Counted from the first letter of the stretch, positions 41,445-54,189 are shown. The stretch: DNA of 64,000 nucleotides from Epinephelus fuscoguttatus (GCF_011397635.1 NC_064760.1:27192856-27256855), one strand, 5' to 3'. Made by a program: numbers and translations. The notes: generated from the letters alone by a model not told the origin.

Positions 41445-43113
41445 TCTGTAGACACTACCTCTTGATTCATGTCTTTTAAGTATGAGGAAATGTAAAAACA
41501 GACCACACCTGGGAAACAGTTGCTATCAACACTGGTGTGAAATGTCATTTGGTTGTTGGTGCAAAGGCTTGTTATTTTTGTGCTTGGCAGATCATGTTTT
41601 TATCAAAATTAAGTTCTTCAAAGTGCAGAGGAAACACTAGATATTGTTGCAGGTTTTGATCGTTTTGGAAAAACTACGTCTCAGCTTCAGTATATGCAAA
41701 CGGGACCTTTGTGGAGCCAGTTATGCAAAGCAGGCAACCAGACTGGGTGGTGGAATGTCTCCTTTACCATCTCTTTGTGAACTTGAGCCACAATGGATGA
41801 GAAAGGCTTCCTTTTGTGGGACAACATGGGCGTCACTCTGTGGACTGCTGTGGCAAAAAAGACACAATTAGGACACATTAAGGCCATGCCCCTAATACCA
41901 CACAGTAATCTGTTATTTCAGTATTGATTAGAAGGCAATCAGCAAAATACAAGTTTGACATGATTTCTCTTAACTGCAAAAAAAGAAGCCAAATATTAAA
42001 TTGTAGGGTGAGGTGTAATTCAAATTATAAAGAAATCATTTTAATGGTCAGGTTGGCATTAATGAATGAATTGCCTTGTTTTCTCAGATCAGACATGCTG
42101 CCTTTTACTGTGCAGTGCAAAACACTGTTTTCTATCCTTAACTGACCCGGAGAAAAACAATCCCGGATGACATGAAAAGAGTTGGAGCTTAGACAATGAA
42201 GCCATAAGCAAAACAGTGCCAGAACAATGTCCTTTGTCTTGTTATCTGGAAAAGAAGCCACTTGCATAATGATCCTGAACAAGGACAGCTACACTCGCAG
42301 CAACTGTTCGACACACAGCAGTTGACTACTTTATGTTTTAAATCCCACCCCATAACTTTTCTTTGCACGGCAGCTGAACGATCACAAAAAGGAAATCTGC
42401 CACAGAAAGGCTTCCTTTGTCTTTTTTTTAATGGTTCAGGCAAAATTTTGCAGACATCAAAGACTGTCCAACAATACTATGAGGTGGTCCAGGTATTATA
42501 TAATTTCCTGTAAGTGCAACATTAAAAAGTACTTAATTTTTCCTTGTACCCTTCATAACATGGAAGTGCTTCATAACATCCTTTTTCTTTTTTCTTTTTT
42601 TTCTTTTTTTAGAACCTTGCAGGTAGTGAGGAAAAAAATGTACACGTGTCCTTTGGATGGTACAACAGGAAAACCATACCATCAACAAAATGGTCCATCC
42701 CCTCAAATCAATGTGCATTAAATCAACAGTTATGCTATCAAACGCTATCCTGACACCCACTGTACAAGGAGCTGTTTGCTGATAGCATGATAATGGAACT
42801 TTGGTGTGGTGTTTTAAAACAAGGGCAGCAAAGTAAGTACATTAAACACAAAAACTCCCTCTGTGTCGAGTCAACAACATGAAGACCATTAACAAGTACT
42901 GTATATCCACCACACAACATGAGCATAGCTTTAGCTGATGAGATTTAATTGTACTATCTTGTTTGACTTGTGCTGAAAGGCCCAACTCTCTTTGGTACTT
43001 CATTTTTAGTCACTACATCTACATTACAATATATTTTTAGTTTGTTTTAGATTATTTTAACAGAGGTGGGTTGGACAATGTTTTGTCCCTTTACTTGCTC
43101 TTCCTATTTCCAA

Positions 43114-43127
43114 CCAGTAGGGGGCAG
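43114..43127 (+). promoter_or_regulatory. CTCF-like motif
   Basis: CCAGTAGGGGGCAG matches the CTCF core consensus CCASYAGRKGGCRS at every position. Binding is inferred only. Confidence 0.5.
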
Positions 43128-43889
43128 GACATGCTAATATTGTCAGTTATATTGGTCAATGAAGTAGTGTGCAAAGAGGTTTCTTTTAAGTTTTTTTTTA
43201 TATGATCAATGCTCCTTTTTCATTTGGTGAGAAGACATATGATGGGAATACTAACTGGTTTAAACTGATATGTGTGAAAAGACTGCAGTTCAAATATGAT
43301 AATGTATATACATGTATGTGCAGAAACCTCACATCAACAACAACCCACTAAAACTGTCTGATATCAGTGTCATGATGATATGAGAAATAATATTTTTCCA
43401 ACATATAAAGTTGAATGAATGCACATAAAATCACATTAATCAAACTGACGTTCACTGCAACAAACACTCTGCATTAACATTAAATAAACCTCTTAAATAA
43501 AACGTTAAATTTTGGGTTTTATTTTAAGCATAATTTTCCAAAATCATTTATTTAGGCTTCAAAATTGTGTAAAATTATTTCATCCTTTGGCAAAGATCAT
43601 GTCTGCCCCACGACATTTGCAATATTGATTCGCTTTTTCACTTTCAAATCCCGTCTGACAACACACTTTTTCAAGCTGGCATATTTGGTTCAATTGAATG
43701 GAGCCACACATACAGTGACCTGCACTGATGATGACTTTATGATGATGATTTAATACCTAATATTCATAATTACAATTGTTGTTGAGTCATTTGATTAACT
43801 TTTATTGTATATTACAGAATTGTTTGATTTGTTGGATCTGTTCTTACCAGTGTAATATCTGATATGTCCTCTATATGTGGACAACATAT

Positions 43890-44225
43890 TAAATGGATTT
43901 CTAGCATTGGGTGCTGTAAAAGGGGCTTGCTCCAATCACTACACACATTGACCAGGTATTGCAGCACCACTTTTGGTTGGTGGCAGGAGCTCAGTCCATT
44001 GGGACTTGGCTGGATAGGTGCCAGCTCGCCTCCTAGGCATCGCCAAGATGCAAGAGAGCTCGGCACCGAATCCCCAGCTGCTCGGGGTGCCTGTCACTCT
44101 GACATCTCTCCATTTAATGCGTGTGTAGGTTCTGTTTGTGCGTGTATGTGTGTTTCAGGCCTGTGTGTATATGACAACAAAGTGAAAAATTGAATTTCAC
44201 CTTGGGATTTAATAAAGTACATCTT
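43890..44225 (+). repeat. Possible 3' end of a non-LTR retrotransposon
   Basis: The end reads AATTGAATTTCACCTTGGGA then TTTAATAAAGTA, preceded by a GTGTGT-rich segment, resembling the 3' termini of common fish LINEs. No reverse transcriptase sequence is present, so it would be 5'-truncated. Confidence 0.45.
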
Positions 44226-45305
44226 ATCACAAAAAGATTACACTGGAAGTTGACCAACTATGTAAATGAGTTGTTACTGTGCCCTACTGCAAGCCAAGTT
44301 GAAAACTGCAACAGTGTGTGCTTTTTCCACACAGCTCAGTAATCGGTACGTACTGTGCAAACTGCCAAAGATAAGCAAACCCTCCAGTGTACAATAAGAC
44401 TTAATCAAGCTAAAGAAGTTTATTTGTAACTTCCAGTACATTTGGCAATACAATTAGTTCTACAAACTGCTGCCTGGCAGAGTATTAGAAACTTCAACAA
44501 CAGTACTCATAAAACCACAACGATGGAGACATGGTTATAGAAATATAATGAAAGCAAACTGTAATTTGCAGTCATTTTTATCTGTTGCCTATGAATATTG
44601 TCAAGCTAACAACACTCTGTTAGTGTTTAACACTTTACAGTATTACTGCCATGTAAGTGGAGCTTGAGCTTTTGGCTAAGTACCTGTGTACAACTGCAAA
44701 GTAATAATATAGTAGTGACCTGTACATCAGTAAATTTAGGTATTCTTGCCAAGCCAAAACAGCAAGATGGCAGATAACAGCTGAGTTCCAAACATTAGCT
44801 ATAAACTGTATTTGACATTTAAGTCTCCAAACATTGACACTTTGGGTGGATATTTTATGAGCTCTGCAAATTTTTAACTTCTCCTCCAGAGGCTCAGTTT
44901 TTCTGTTTCACTTTGAATGTAGATGTGAGTATTAGCAGGGGAGGGAGCACCGCTGGACTAACTAAGTGGTAACTTCATCATCTGTCCCTTTTATATACTC
45001 CATGCAATACTCCACATCGCTTGTGTAATACTTACTTTCAGTTCACAATATCACAATCTAACTGTGTGCATCCACTGCAGAAAATATAAAAGTATGACTG
45101 ATAAGGGATTTAGTCCATGATACTTTGTGCCAGTTACAAGGCATATTTATGATGCAGTAGTATATCAAAACTCTGTTGTGCAGTTTATTTGTTTTAAGTC
45201 TAATTTCTGCTCTCTAGTGGCCAGCAGGTTTAAGGTAGCTACACTTTATTTCAGTGTTTTTCTGGAGCAAACATGACACATTCATGCAACTACTGATTTA
45301 TATCA

Positions 45306-45660
45306 CCAACTTCATTCATCTTCTAACCGCTTCATCCTCCTGCGGGTCGCGGGGGGGGGGGGGGCTAGAGCCTATCCCAGCTGACATCGGGCGAGAGGCA
45401 GGGTACACCGTGGACAGGTCGCCAGACTATCGCAGGGCTGACACATAGAGACAAACAACCATTCATGCTCACATTCACACCTATGGACAGTTTAGAGTTA
45501 CCAATTAACCTAGTCCCCAATCTGCATGTCTTTGGACTGTGGGAGGAAGCTGGAGTGCCCGGAGAGAACCCACGCTGACACGGGGAGAACATGCTAACTC
45601 CGCACAGAAGGGCTCCCACGCCCAGGATCGAACCGGCAACCCTCTTGCTGTGAGGCGAGT
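45306..45660 (-). repeat. SINE-like interspersed repeat
   Basis: Read on the minus strand it opens with CGCCTCACAGCAAGAGGGTT and GGTTCGATCC (a perfect tRNA-type B box, 45629-45638 region), and continues with AGTCCAAAGACATGCAGATT and GCCTATCCCAGC-complementary words. It ends in a GAATGAA tail at 45306. This is a very abundant teleost repeat. The 5' A-box portion is missing. It contains a run of 16 G (45350-45365). Mobilisation by a LINE is inferred. Confidence 0.65.
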
Positions 45661-45850
45661 CACCAACTTCATATTTTGCCATTATTTATCTTTTATTTTA
45701 ACTTGCACTACCCAAGTTTTTCATTAGCAATGGATGCGCTTGCAGTTGTTCACTTGACAAATGTTGAGTCACAAAAATTAAGACTTAAAATGATACCTAC
45801 CTGCTTTTGAGCCAATCTTGCACATCCGGTGGAAGATCATTACCCTAGAA

Positions 45851-46263
45851 GAGGGGTGTCCAAAAAATATCTGGGGGTCAGCTGCTTCTCACATCATATG
45901 GGTTATTAAAAATAAATTACCTACAAATGAGACAAATACAATTGTGTCATCTTTCAGTGCAAAAGGATTCAACATTCCAGTGCTCCTGAAAGTGGTGGCC
46001 CTCAATGTTGACTCTCCGCTTTTTTGCTGTGGCCATGTCTGTTTATGAAATCGCATTAGTTTTGCCTTTATATTTCTAATGTGCATGTCTACAAACGGTG
46101 TGATAGTCCTATCATTGTGAGGTGAATGGAAAATATGCAAAATGATCTTGCTTTATTAACCAGCCAAGCCACATGTAGTATACCTTTAAAGACAAGCAGT
46201 GGGCCATTTAAAATTGGTCCACTGGCCACAATTGGTCCCCGGGCCAGACTTTGGACATGTCTG
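45851..46263 (-). mobile_element. hAT-type MITE, copy 2
   Basis: Ends GAGGGGTGTCC and GGACATGTCTG, with flanking octamers CCCTAGAA (45843-45850) and CCCCAGAA (46264-46271) that match at seven of eight bases. The interior is homologous to the reverse complement of the element at 6139-6545. Confidence 0.75.
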
Positions 46264-46530
46264 CCCCAGAACAAATAATAGCCCATTAGCAATACATATG
46301 TCTTTTCTCCCCCACAACTGTATGTTAATACTGTAAATTAATTGGAAAATTATATATTAACGTTACACGTGGCTACATTAGTTAGCACATTTGGCTAGGG
46401 CTAGCTAGCCAGACTATGGATTATACATTATACATGAGTAACTGTAGCAGTTACAAGTTTCACATTTTAAATTAGCTAGTTGACATTAACATATCTAGCT
46501 TCTGAGGGCTCAATAACTCAAAAATATATC

Positions 46531-46580
46531 AATATATATATATATATATGTATATACATATATATATATTTAATATATAG
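46531..46580. repeat. (TA)n tract
   Basis: Nearly pure alternating TA with a few G/C interruptions; partly self-complementary. Confidence 0.85.
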
Positions 46581-47310
46581 GGCCCAATAATTTAGCTACA
46601 CTAGTCATACAATATGTCAGTAACACTGACTTACAGTTCATAACACAGCGTTAGCATTCTTAGCATTAGCTTACTTTGTTAGCTAGCTAGTTAGCCACGC
46701 CCAACAAGTAATTCATCAATGTTACTGTTTTTTTACATCTTCAAAATGTGAATTAATATTTCTTAACGTTTTCTCCTAAATAACTAAGAATATTTCTTTC
46801 ATACAAACGAACCTGGTTATATTTTTGTAGATATTACCTCCTCTAGTTGTTGTAAAGTAACGTTGCTCTAAAAAAGCGGACATCTGACGTCTTCAAAATA
46901 AAAGCCCCAAATAAATCGCCATGACGGTCCTTATTTTTGCAAACCATAACCTTTACAGTTTATGTCTATAACACAGTCTTGTAACAATATAAGCTACAAG
47001 AAAATGTGTTTTAACCTGACTTCCCTTTTTTTATGGGACTCTACTTTTTAAATCTTATTTTTTATCTTATTGTGAATATAACCGGAAATGACTACTACAT
47101 ACTTTTGTATATATTACAGAATTAATTCAAGATTTACATTAAAATGCCTAAAATATTGTTCACGACCTAACTATGCTATCATTCAAAACTAGCCTCTTGT
47201 GGTTTTTAAAATTAAATAATTTATTAATTAACTGTGTTACGATGACTGAACAAGTCCTAAAGTCTCTGGTCTTTTTCCTGATGAAGTAACATGAGTGAGT
47301 TGATTGCCCA

Positions 47311-47342
47311 CACCTGCGTGTGTTGATCAGCGGCAGCACGTG
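47311..47342. promoter_or_regulatory. E-boxes upstream of gdf9
   Basis: CACCTG (47311-47316) and CACGTG (47337-47342) lie 113 and 87 bp before the gdf9 start codon. Mammalian Gdf9 promoters depend on proximal E-boxes in oocytes; that these are the equivalents is inference. Confidence 0.4.
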
Positions 47343-47423
47343 CGTGGTCCTGTTTACCTCGAGCTCTCAACGGAGAGTCTCTCTAAGTTTTGTCTTGTTT
47401 CGTAGTTTATAATAGAAAAACAA

Positions 47424-49385
47424 ATGCTGATGTCAGTCGTCCTTCGTTATTTCCGCACGGTTTTCCTACTGCTGCTGGTCACCTGCAGCTGCCCGCTTTT
47501 CAGATCCTCCCTGGCTGCCTCCAATGCGCTGCACAACCTGGGCGACTTCACCTACCCTTACAGCAGCATCTTCTCTCCGCTGCTCAAAGCCCTGTCAGAG
47601 CACGGAGGGTCGAGGTGGAGCCCAGGACTAAGGAAAAAGATGAAACCTGAGCACAAGTACATGAAATATCTGACGGAGGTGTATAAGAAGTCCTCCAGAG
47701 TGCAGAGGAGTGTGGACGGGAATAAAGTCTACAACACAGTCCGACTGATCAAGCCCCAGGATGAATGCCTTGCACTAAGTAATAAAGGTGAGCAAGTGAA
47801 ACAGCCCACAGTTCATTGCCTCACACACAATGCAACACATAAAGCCTTCTCAGTGCTGAGGCTCAGTGGTAAATTAAGTGATTAAAACTGGAATTCCTCT
47901 TCAAATATACCATAATATGACACCCACTACATTTTATTAAAAAATGAAGATAAAGGGTAACTAGGTCACTTTTTTTTAAAGCTGTAGTGGGATAAAACTG
48001 TATTACAAACTGCTTTGGTGTCATAGACCTCCAAATTCACTGTGCTTTGATTTGTCATATAACTAACTGTTTATTTGTTTGGTGAATTAGATTTAAAATC
48101 AATTTTCCATCACTTTGACTTGTACAGAAAACCTGAGACTGGCTGTGATTATTCTAGTGTAGGTGTTCTTGAGGGGCATACAATGAAGTTGCCATTGTAG
48201 TCTGGTGTAGTCTGCTATTTTGTCTGTATTTAAAGAGACAGTTTACCTCTAAATCATACATCATACTTATTTTGTGGCTGAATTGACGTGCTATTTGTTA
48301 ATGTAGATCGTTTTGGTGTGAGTTGTTGGAGATATCAGTCTCAGAGATGTCTGCCTTCTCTCAGATATAATGGATCTAGCTGGCACTCGGCTTGTGGTGC
48401 TCAAAGTGTCAAAAAATACTTTTGAAACACTCAACAGTAATGTCTCTTTCCAGAAATCATAACCCACATTCTCAAGATAATTCAAAGACCTAGTTGTGAG
48501 CAGTTTCATGTCAGAACTATTTTCTTTAGACCGAACTACTCCCACCAACAGTATCACAGCACAGAAGGAAGCATGCATCTACTCATGGACAAGAGGCTCC
48601 TGCTCATGACAGTGCGAGATGTAAACATTAATGCCGTCCTCCTCGGCTGAGCTGTAACATTAGCTAGCTCAGTGGTGCTAGGTGAGCTAGCAGTAGATGC
48701 ACCCTTCCTTCTGCGGTCCGATGCAGTTGGTGGGAGTGGTAAGGTAGAAAATACTTCTTACATGAAACTGCTCACAACAAGGTCTGTGCATTATCTTGAG
48801 TAACTGGATCGTGATTTCTGTAAAGAGACATTGCTGTTGAGGTTTTTTTAAATGTATTTTTTGTCACCTGAGCACCACAAGCTGAGTGCCATCTAGTTCC
48901 ATTATATTAAAGCAAAGGCAGATATCTCTACTGTCTATTTCCAACACTCACACCAAAACAATCTGAAAACAGTGGGCAGTGTTTTGCCTCATTTTCCAGG
49001 TTGAATGGCATTTTTTCCCTGAAACTGTGTGAAGAGGTGTATTTTTCCACATTTAGGAGGTGTGTCAGTGATGTGCATGTAAGCTGAATTCTGGTAGAAC
49101 TTTACTTATTGTATAATTTCTGCTTTAAATTTTACACTTGCATTGGCAATCTAAACATATGATACAATAAAGTCCCTTTTAGCTGAAGTGAATTAGGTTA
49201 AACCCAGCAGTATTAAAAGGCGGTGTGACTGTATAAATCAACAAGGTGTACAATGCACCACTGTTTTTGTTCAAACAAACATTTTTCTATGTTTTGTCAT
49301 GGTTGAATGCAGCCAAGTTTTAATCGCAACATTAGTGGGGTCATAATGACACTGGTGTGTCAGATATTGGTGAGGTGTTAGACTG

Positions 49386-49454
<69 letters not shown>

Positions 49455-52063
49455 TGTAGGACATTACAGCACTCAAATAAAAAGCTGCTTGTCTTTTGGT
49501 CCTTTTAACAGATTTGACTAATTCTCAGACAAACACATTAAAGTTGGATTAAAAGGATGTTATTTTCAGCCCTGTGATGTCACTTTATTTTTTCATATTT
49601 TATAAAAACTGCAAAAGATATTTCAAAAATTTTAGTGATGAAGAAACACTATGTAAATTTAGTTGCAATGTTGAAATGCAATGTGGGTACATTTGGTACT
49701 AAATTATCTGTTCTACACTGCTCAAAAAAGAAAATAAAGGGAACACTTAATCGTCACCGTCAAGCCAGTTAAACTTCAGGGATATTAGTCTGTCCATTTA
49801 GGAAGCACAAGTGATTGTGAATCAGTTTCAGCTGCTTTGGTGCAAATGAAAGTGACAACAGGTGCAACTGAGAGGACAAAGCAAGACAACACCCCAAAAA
49901 GGGAATGGTTTCACATGTGGTGGCCACAGACAGTTGCTCTCTCCTTCTCCTTCCTGACTGATTCTTCTCTAGTTTTGTGCTCTGCTAGTGTCCTTGTCAC
50001 TACTGGTAGCATGAGGTGGTACCTGCAGCCCAGTCAGGTTGCGCAGATAGTCCAGCTCCTCCAGGATGGCACATCCATGCACAAGAAGTTTGCTGTGTCT
50101 CCCAGCACAGTGTCAAGAGCATGTAGGAGATACCAGGAGACCAGCCGTTACACGGAGAGAGCTGGACAGGGCCGTAGAAGAGCATCAACCCAGCAGGGTG
50201 GCATGAGGGCCTGATGTCCTCTAGTGGGACGTGTGTTCACATCCCAGCACCGTGCAGCTCGACACGCATTCGCCAGAGAAAACCAGAATTGGCAGGTCCA
50301 CTATTGGCGCCCTGTTCTCTTCACAGATGAGAGCAGGTTCACACTTTTTGCTGCCTGTAACATCATCCAACATGACCAGTTTGGCTGCGGGTCAGTGGTG
50401 GTCTAGCGAAGCATATATCCTTGGAGGGTCACACAGACCTCCATGCCATAGCCAACAGTACCCTGACTGCTGTTTGGTACTGAGATGAAATCCTCAGAGC
50501 GATTGTCAGACCTTACGTTGGTGCAGTGGGCCCTGGGTTCCTTCTGGTGCAGGACAAAGCCTGGCCCTTCATTTTTTTTGAGCAGTGTATTTTTGAATCT
50601 TGCTTTTGTACAACCTTTGAAATAAAAGGAGAGAAACAGGATATCTCAAAACGGACCGGTTCGATCAGAACTGGCATTTTGACCTGTGGTGTCTGGATAC
50701 TTCATCCCATGACCATTTGTGTAGTAATTATTCACCCTGTGTTGTGCTGAATTCATGAAGAAAACTTTGTTTTTCTCACATGCCTCCACAGTGATCCAAA
50801 AATAGAGATAATTATTGATGAATTGAAGTCATGGGTGACTTATCTATGCTCTCTTCAGAGCCAGACTCCTTTGACCAAAACAGTAATTATAGTTTTAAGT
50901 ATTCTTCACGAATTCATCACAGCATGGGGTGAGTAATTGATACACAAATAATAATTTGGGGGTGAAGTATTCCTTTAAAATTCATGTGTTGTAAAGGCAT
51001 TAGTGACATTATGCTCTTATATGTACAAGACAGACATATTTGTTCTGGTTAATTAGAATCAATTGTACTCATGAATATGTGGACATTTGTGAGGCTGACA
51101 TGTAATGTTGACACTTTTTTCTCATATTATCTTTCAGAGAGTTTTATGCAGGATCTCTCCTACAGCCTTGATCAAGTCAGAAGAAAAGAACAGCTCCTGA
51201 AGTCGGCCCTCTTGTACAGTTTTGACCACGACCATGTATCACCTGTTAACTCCGTGTGCTACCTCAGCCTCAAAGAGCAGGAGCACTCAAACCAGTGTCG
51301 GCTGTGTCCTGGTGTCCACCACACTGTGAACTTCACAGTCAACACAGAAAGGCGGAGCAGGAGGGACTGGCTGGAGGTTGACGTCACCACGTTTCTCCGG
51401 CCTCTCTTAAAGTTTCAAAAGAAGAACATACACCTGTTGATCAACGTCACCTGCCCAGATGGTGATGGACACAAGGGCCCGCTGAAGTTCACCCTGAGGT
51501 CTCCTCCTCTGCTTCTTTATCTCAATGACACCAGCAAAGTTGCCCACCAGAGGTTTCTGGTCAGTGCCAAAGCAGGTCAAAGGCCAGCCACTGCGGCGAA
51601 CACATTTCACAAGCAGATGGTTTTCAAACCAGAGCAGAGGGCTGGGCGAAAGAGGAGATGGAAGAGGGAATCTTCAAAGATTAAACGAGGCGATAAAAGT
51701 CTGGATATCCACCTGCCTGAGCTTCTTCCAAGCTCTGAGTTCCCGACAAGTGACTGTGCCTTGTATGATTTCAGGGTACGATTCAGCCAGCTCAAACTGG
51801 ACCACTGGATTGTTTTTCCACCAAAGTACAACCCCAGGTACTGCAGAGGCATCTGCCCTAGGACCATGGGCTTCATCTACGGCTCACCTGTCCACACCAT
51901 GGTGCAGAACATCATCTATGAGAAGCTCGACTCCTCTGTGCCCAGGCCCTCATGCATCCCCTCCCATTACAGCCCTCTGAGTGTCATGATCTTTGAAGAG
52001 GACGGCTCCTATGTCTACAAGGAGTTTGAAGACATGGTTGCCACCAGGTGCACATGTCGCTAA
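47424..52063 (+). CDS. gdf9: Growth/differentiation factor 9
   Basis: Oocyte-secreted TGF-beta family ligand that acts on ovarian somatic cells. Two exons, 47424-47787 and 51138-52063, joined in phase, 429 residues; a single intron is normal for the gene. A signal peptide (hydrophobic TVFLLLLVTCSCPLF) is followed by a propeptide with NHT-, NFT- and NVT-type glycosylation possibilities. Two dibasic cleavage candidates are RWKR (before residue 299) and KIKR (before 306); the second lines up with the mammalian site before Gly. The mature domain keeps WIVFPPKYNPRYCRGICPR and SPVHTMVQNIIYEKLDSSVP, and ends RCTCR. It has six cysteines and lacks the one that makes the inter-chain disulphide, as in other GDF9 proteins. 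The 3.35-kb intron holds a MITE, a long GT repeat and a Tc1 relic. Confidence 0.96.
48234..48978. mobile_element. Older copy of the TTAA foldback element, in gdf9 intron 1
   Basis: The left end is TTTAAAGAGACAGTTTAC with TTAA at 48230-48233. The interior matches 27470-28238 almost throughout (CATCTACTCATGGACAAGAG, GTGAGCTAGCAGTAGATGCA). The right terminus has decayed, so the end coordinate is approximate. Confidence 0.75.
49389..49453. repeat. (TG)n microsatellite in gdf9 intron 1
   Basis: About 32 uninterrupted TG units. Confidence 0.95.
49716..50587 (+). mobile_element. Tc1-like transposon, internally deleted, in gdf9 intron 1
   Basis: Begins CACTGCTCAAAAAAG and ends TTTTTTTTGAGCAGTG, with TA on both sides (49714-49715, 50588-50589). 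At 872 bp it is about half of a full Tc1. It is a different family from the one at 4043. It encodes an N-terminal helix-turn-helix (SQVAQIVQLLQDGTSM, VSPSTVSRACRRYQET) and the first catalytic Asp region (LFTDESRFTLF). It then breaks down, and the second and third catalytic residues are lost to a deletion that joins GSFWCRTKPGP to the right terminal repeat. Confidence 0.88.
50012..50580 (+). pseudogene. Tc1-like transposase remnant
   Basis: The open reading stretch MRWYLQPSQVAQIVQ to RRRASTQQ ends in a frameshift near 50205. The frame resumes as GRVFTSQHRAARHAFARENQ...FTDESRFTLF up to a stop at about 50406. Later sequence keeps short pieces of similarity in other frames. The C-terminal catalytic half is missing. 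Confidence 0.8.
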
Positions 52064-52879
52064 GCCAGCCACCAACATGTCTGTTCTGTTTTCCTCCTTT
52101 TTTACAGGCTGAACAGAACATCACCACAACCCTCGTCAACAGTCATCACAGGTGGACTCTATCCAAGTGTTGGATATTCTGACCAGGTTCAGTGATTTCA
52201 TACATCTATAAAATCGTTGTGCATGAAGTTTGATCTGGAGCAGGTGTGTTTACTTAATCAAGTGTGTTTACTTAAACAAAAAGTATTTTATCCTTGTGAA
52301 AAATATGGGAACGTGACATTTATTTCCTTTTTGTTATGGCATGATGAGAGAGGACACCAGTGCATCCTTTTCTTCAGCTTTACTGTTAGCAGCATAGTAT
52401 TGAATCGAACACACTTATAGAAGGAAAATTAGTGTTGTATGATTTTGCATATTTTTTTAAGTTAGTTTTCTGTTAACTTATTTTGGGTGCGTTGTCTGTC
52501 ATTATCCTTTAATTTAACACAATGGCCAAGTTTTAAGTAGCCCTGTTCTGGACAAAAGATGGAAAAAGCAGTCACAAACTCTTAACAAACCTTTTACATA
52601 TCGTTTTATTCCTGGGGATTACAAACAGCTGTCTGAGTGGCAGCTGTCTTCATAATGTCCAGAATGAAAGTTGTCAAGGTTTCAGTGTGTATTTATTACC
52701 TCTGGTCACCGCGTGACTGCGTAGGTATGAACTGAAGTCATACTTATGAAATTGTACTGGTTAATTGTGACGAAATGCATGTCATGTCTATTTATGCAAA
52801 TTGAATGAATTCACTGTGTGTCTGTGATCAGCTTAGCGATATTCCAAAGAGTGAAAATATGTAGACGGAAAAGTTGGAG

Positions 52880-52885
52880 AATAAA
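52880..52885 (+). terminator. Probable poly(A) signal of gdf9
   Basis: AATAAA about 820 bp after the stop codon, the first canonical plus-strand signal found on reading downstream. Confidence 0.5.
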
Positions 52886-53129
52886 AATAACATGCATAAA
52901 TGTTGTCTGATTTAGTTTTGGCAGTAGATCCGCTTGGTTGTACGTGCTGCCCCCCTCACAGTTCCTTCTGTGATACATGTCAAACAGAAAACTGAGTTGA
53001 ATAGTAGCTTACGATGCTCATAGAAAGGCCTCTAATGTCAACCTCTGATTATGGTTCTTGATGACCTCTGAATAGTCTTAATAATCTAATAGAACAAAAA
53101 AAATGACTGAAGTATCATTAAGTAAATTA

Positions 53130-53290
53130 AATGAATAAATAAATACAGGAATAAATAAATACTTTATTTATGCATTTATTTATTTCCATATTTATTTAAC
53201 ATATATTTAATCATTTATTCTTTTTTTGACTTAATACATGTACGTATGCATTATTTATTCCTGTGTTTTTCATGTATTTATTTCAGTAAG
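53130..53290. repeat. AT-rich hairpin built of AAATAAAT words
   Basis: AATAAATACAGGAATAAATA near 53141 is partly complementary to TTATTCCTGTG...TATTTATT near 53255. It resembles a simple-sequence MITE found widely in fish; class unassigned. The surrounding 52.9-54.1 kb shows no gene. Confidence 0.45.
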
Positions 53291-54137
53291 ATTCCTGTAT
53301 TTCTGAAAATCTTTTGTCCCCCATAATCTATCCAATAACCTATAATTAACAACATCTCCAATTGTTCCCTTTCTTTAAGTGTAAAGAAGTAGATTTCTGA
53401 AGTAAAACCATCATGTTTTCAGGCTACCATGCTGCTTTAAAATCATAACTTACGCTTTTGTGTGCCACCCTGTCATATTCTCTTGGGACCCGAAATTTAG
53501 TTTGGTATGCATTTTCAATTTCTCCTAGCTACATAGGATCAGTAGGGACTGATAAGTATTAAAAGAACTAAACATTGTCAATGATGATCAAGTCCCAGTG
53601 TCCTCGAAGGAGTACTTTGTAATTAACAGCATCTTATCTTGTTACTGGTGCTACAAGTGGTCACATTTGTTGCCATATCAAACTACAAACATTATTAATT
53701 ACCTTCCTTTACTATAATGTAAATTGCAGAATCTGTCTTGAGAGATGAAGTGTATTGTGCTCTTACTACCACTAGATAGCACAAAAAAAGTGTCCATGAA
53801 CGAGGACATCAGGTCTAAGTTAAGTAGAATGATGTATAAGGTGCAGTAAACCCAAAATATGATGTCCTCATATGTGGGCACTGGGTCTCAGGATGATAAA
53901 ACACTTTTAGTCTTTTTGACACTTAAAAAATATTTAAATGTTGCAGTGAGTCCATGACAGCCACAATAGCCATAATAGGTTACATTAATTATTTCATGAA
54001 TTTATGACTGAATTACTTTTAAAAAGCTTTATTTGTATTTACACGTATGGTCTATAGAACATAGATGGTCATGAGACATAAGATCCAGCATGCGTTTCGT
54101 TTACCTGATATTATCTGCAATGTGATGTAACTCCAGT

Positions 54138-54151
54138 CCACCAGGTGGCGG
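54138..54151 (+). promoter_or_regulatory. CTCF-like motif in the uqcrq promoter
   Basis: CCACCAGGTGGCGG matches CCASYAGRKGGCRS fully. It lies about 90 bp upstream of the uqcrq exon-1 donor. Confidence 0.5.
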
Positions 54152-54189
54152 TAACGCCCTCAGTGTTAGCAGCCAACCGCCGCTTGAAT

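Larger units (their letters stand above)
41445..47300. other. Repeat-rich sowaha-gdf9 intergenic region
   Basis: No exon was recognised in about 5.9 kb. In human SHROOM1 lies here; no shroom-like sequence was seen. The listed repeats and a CTCF-like site account for part of it. Confidence 0.5.

Noticed and set aside
45600-45660. tRNA-like B box GGTTCGATCC on the minus strand
   Set aside because: No A box, anticodon arm or acceptor stem around it; it is the head of a SINE-like repeat, not a tRNA gene.
41445-47300. Expected SHROOM1 orthologue between sowaha and gdf9
   Set aside because: No shroom domain or other conserved exon could be read on either strand.
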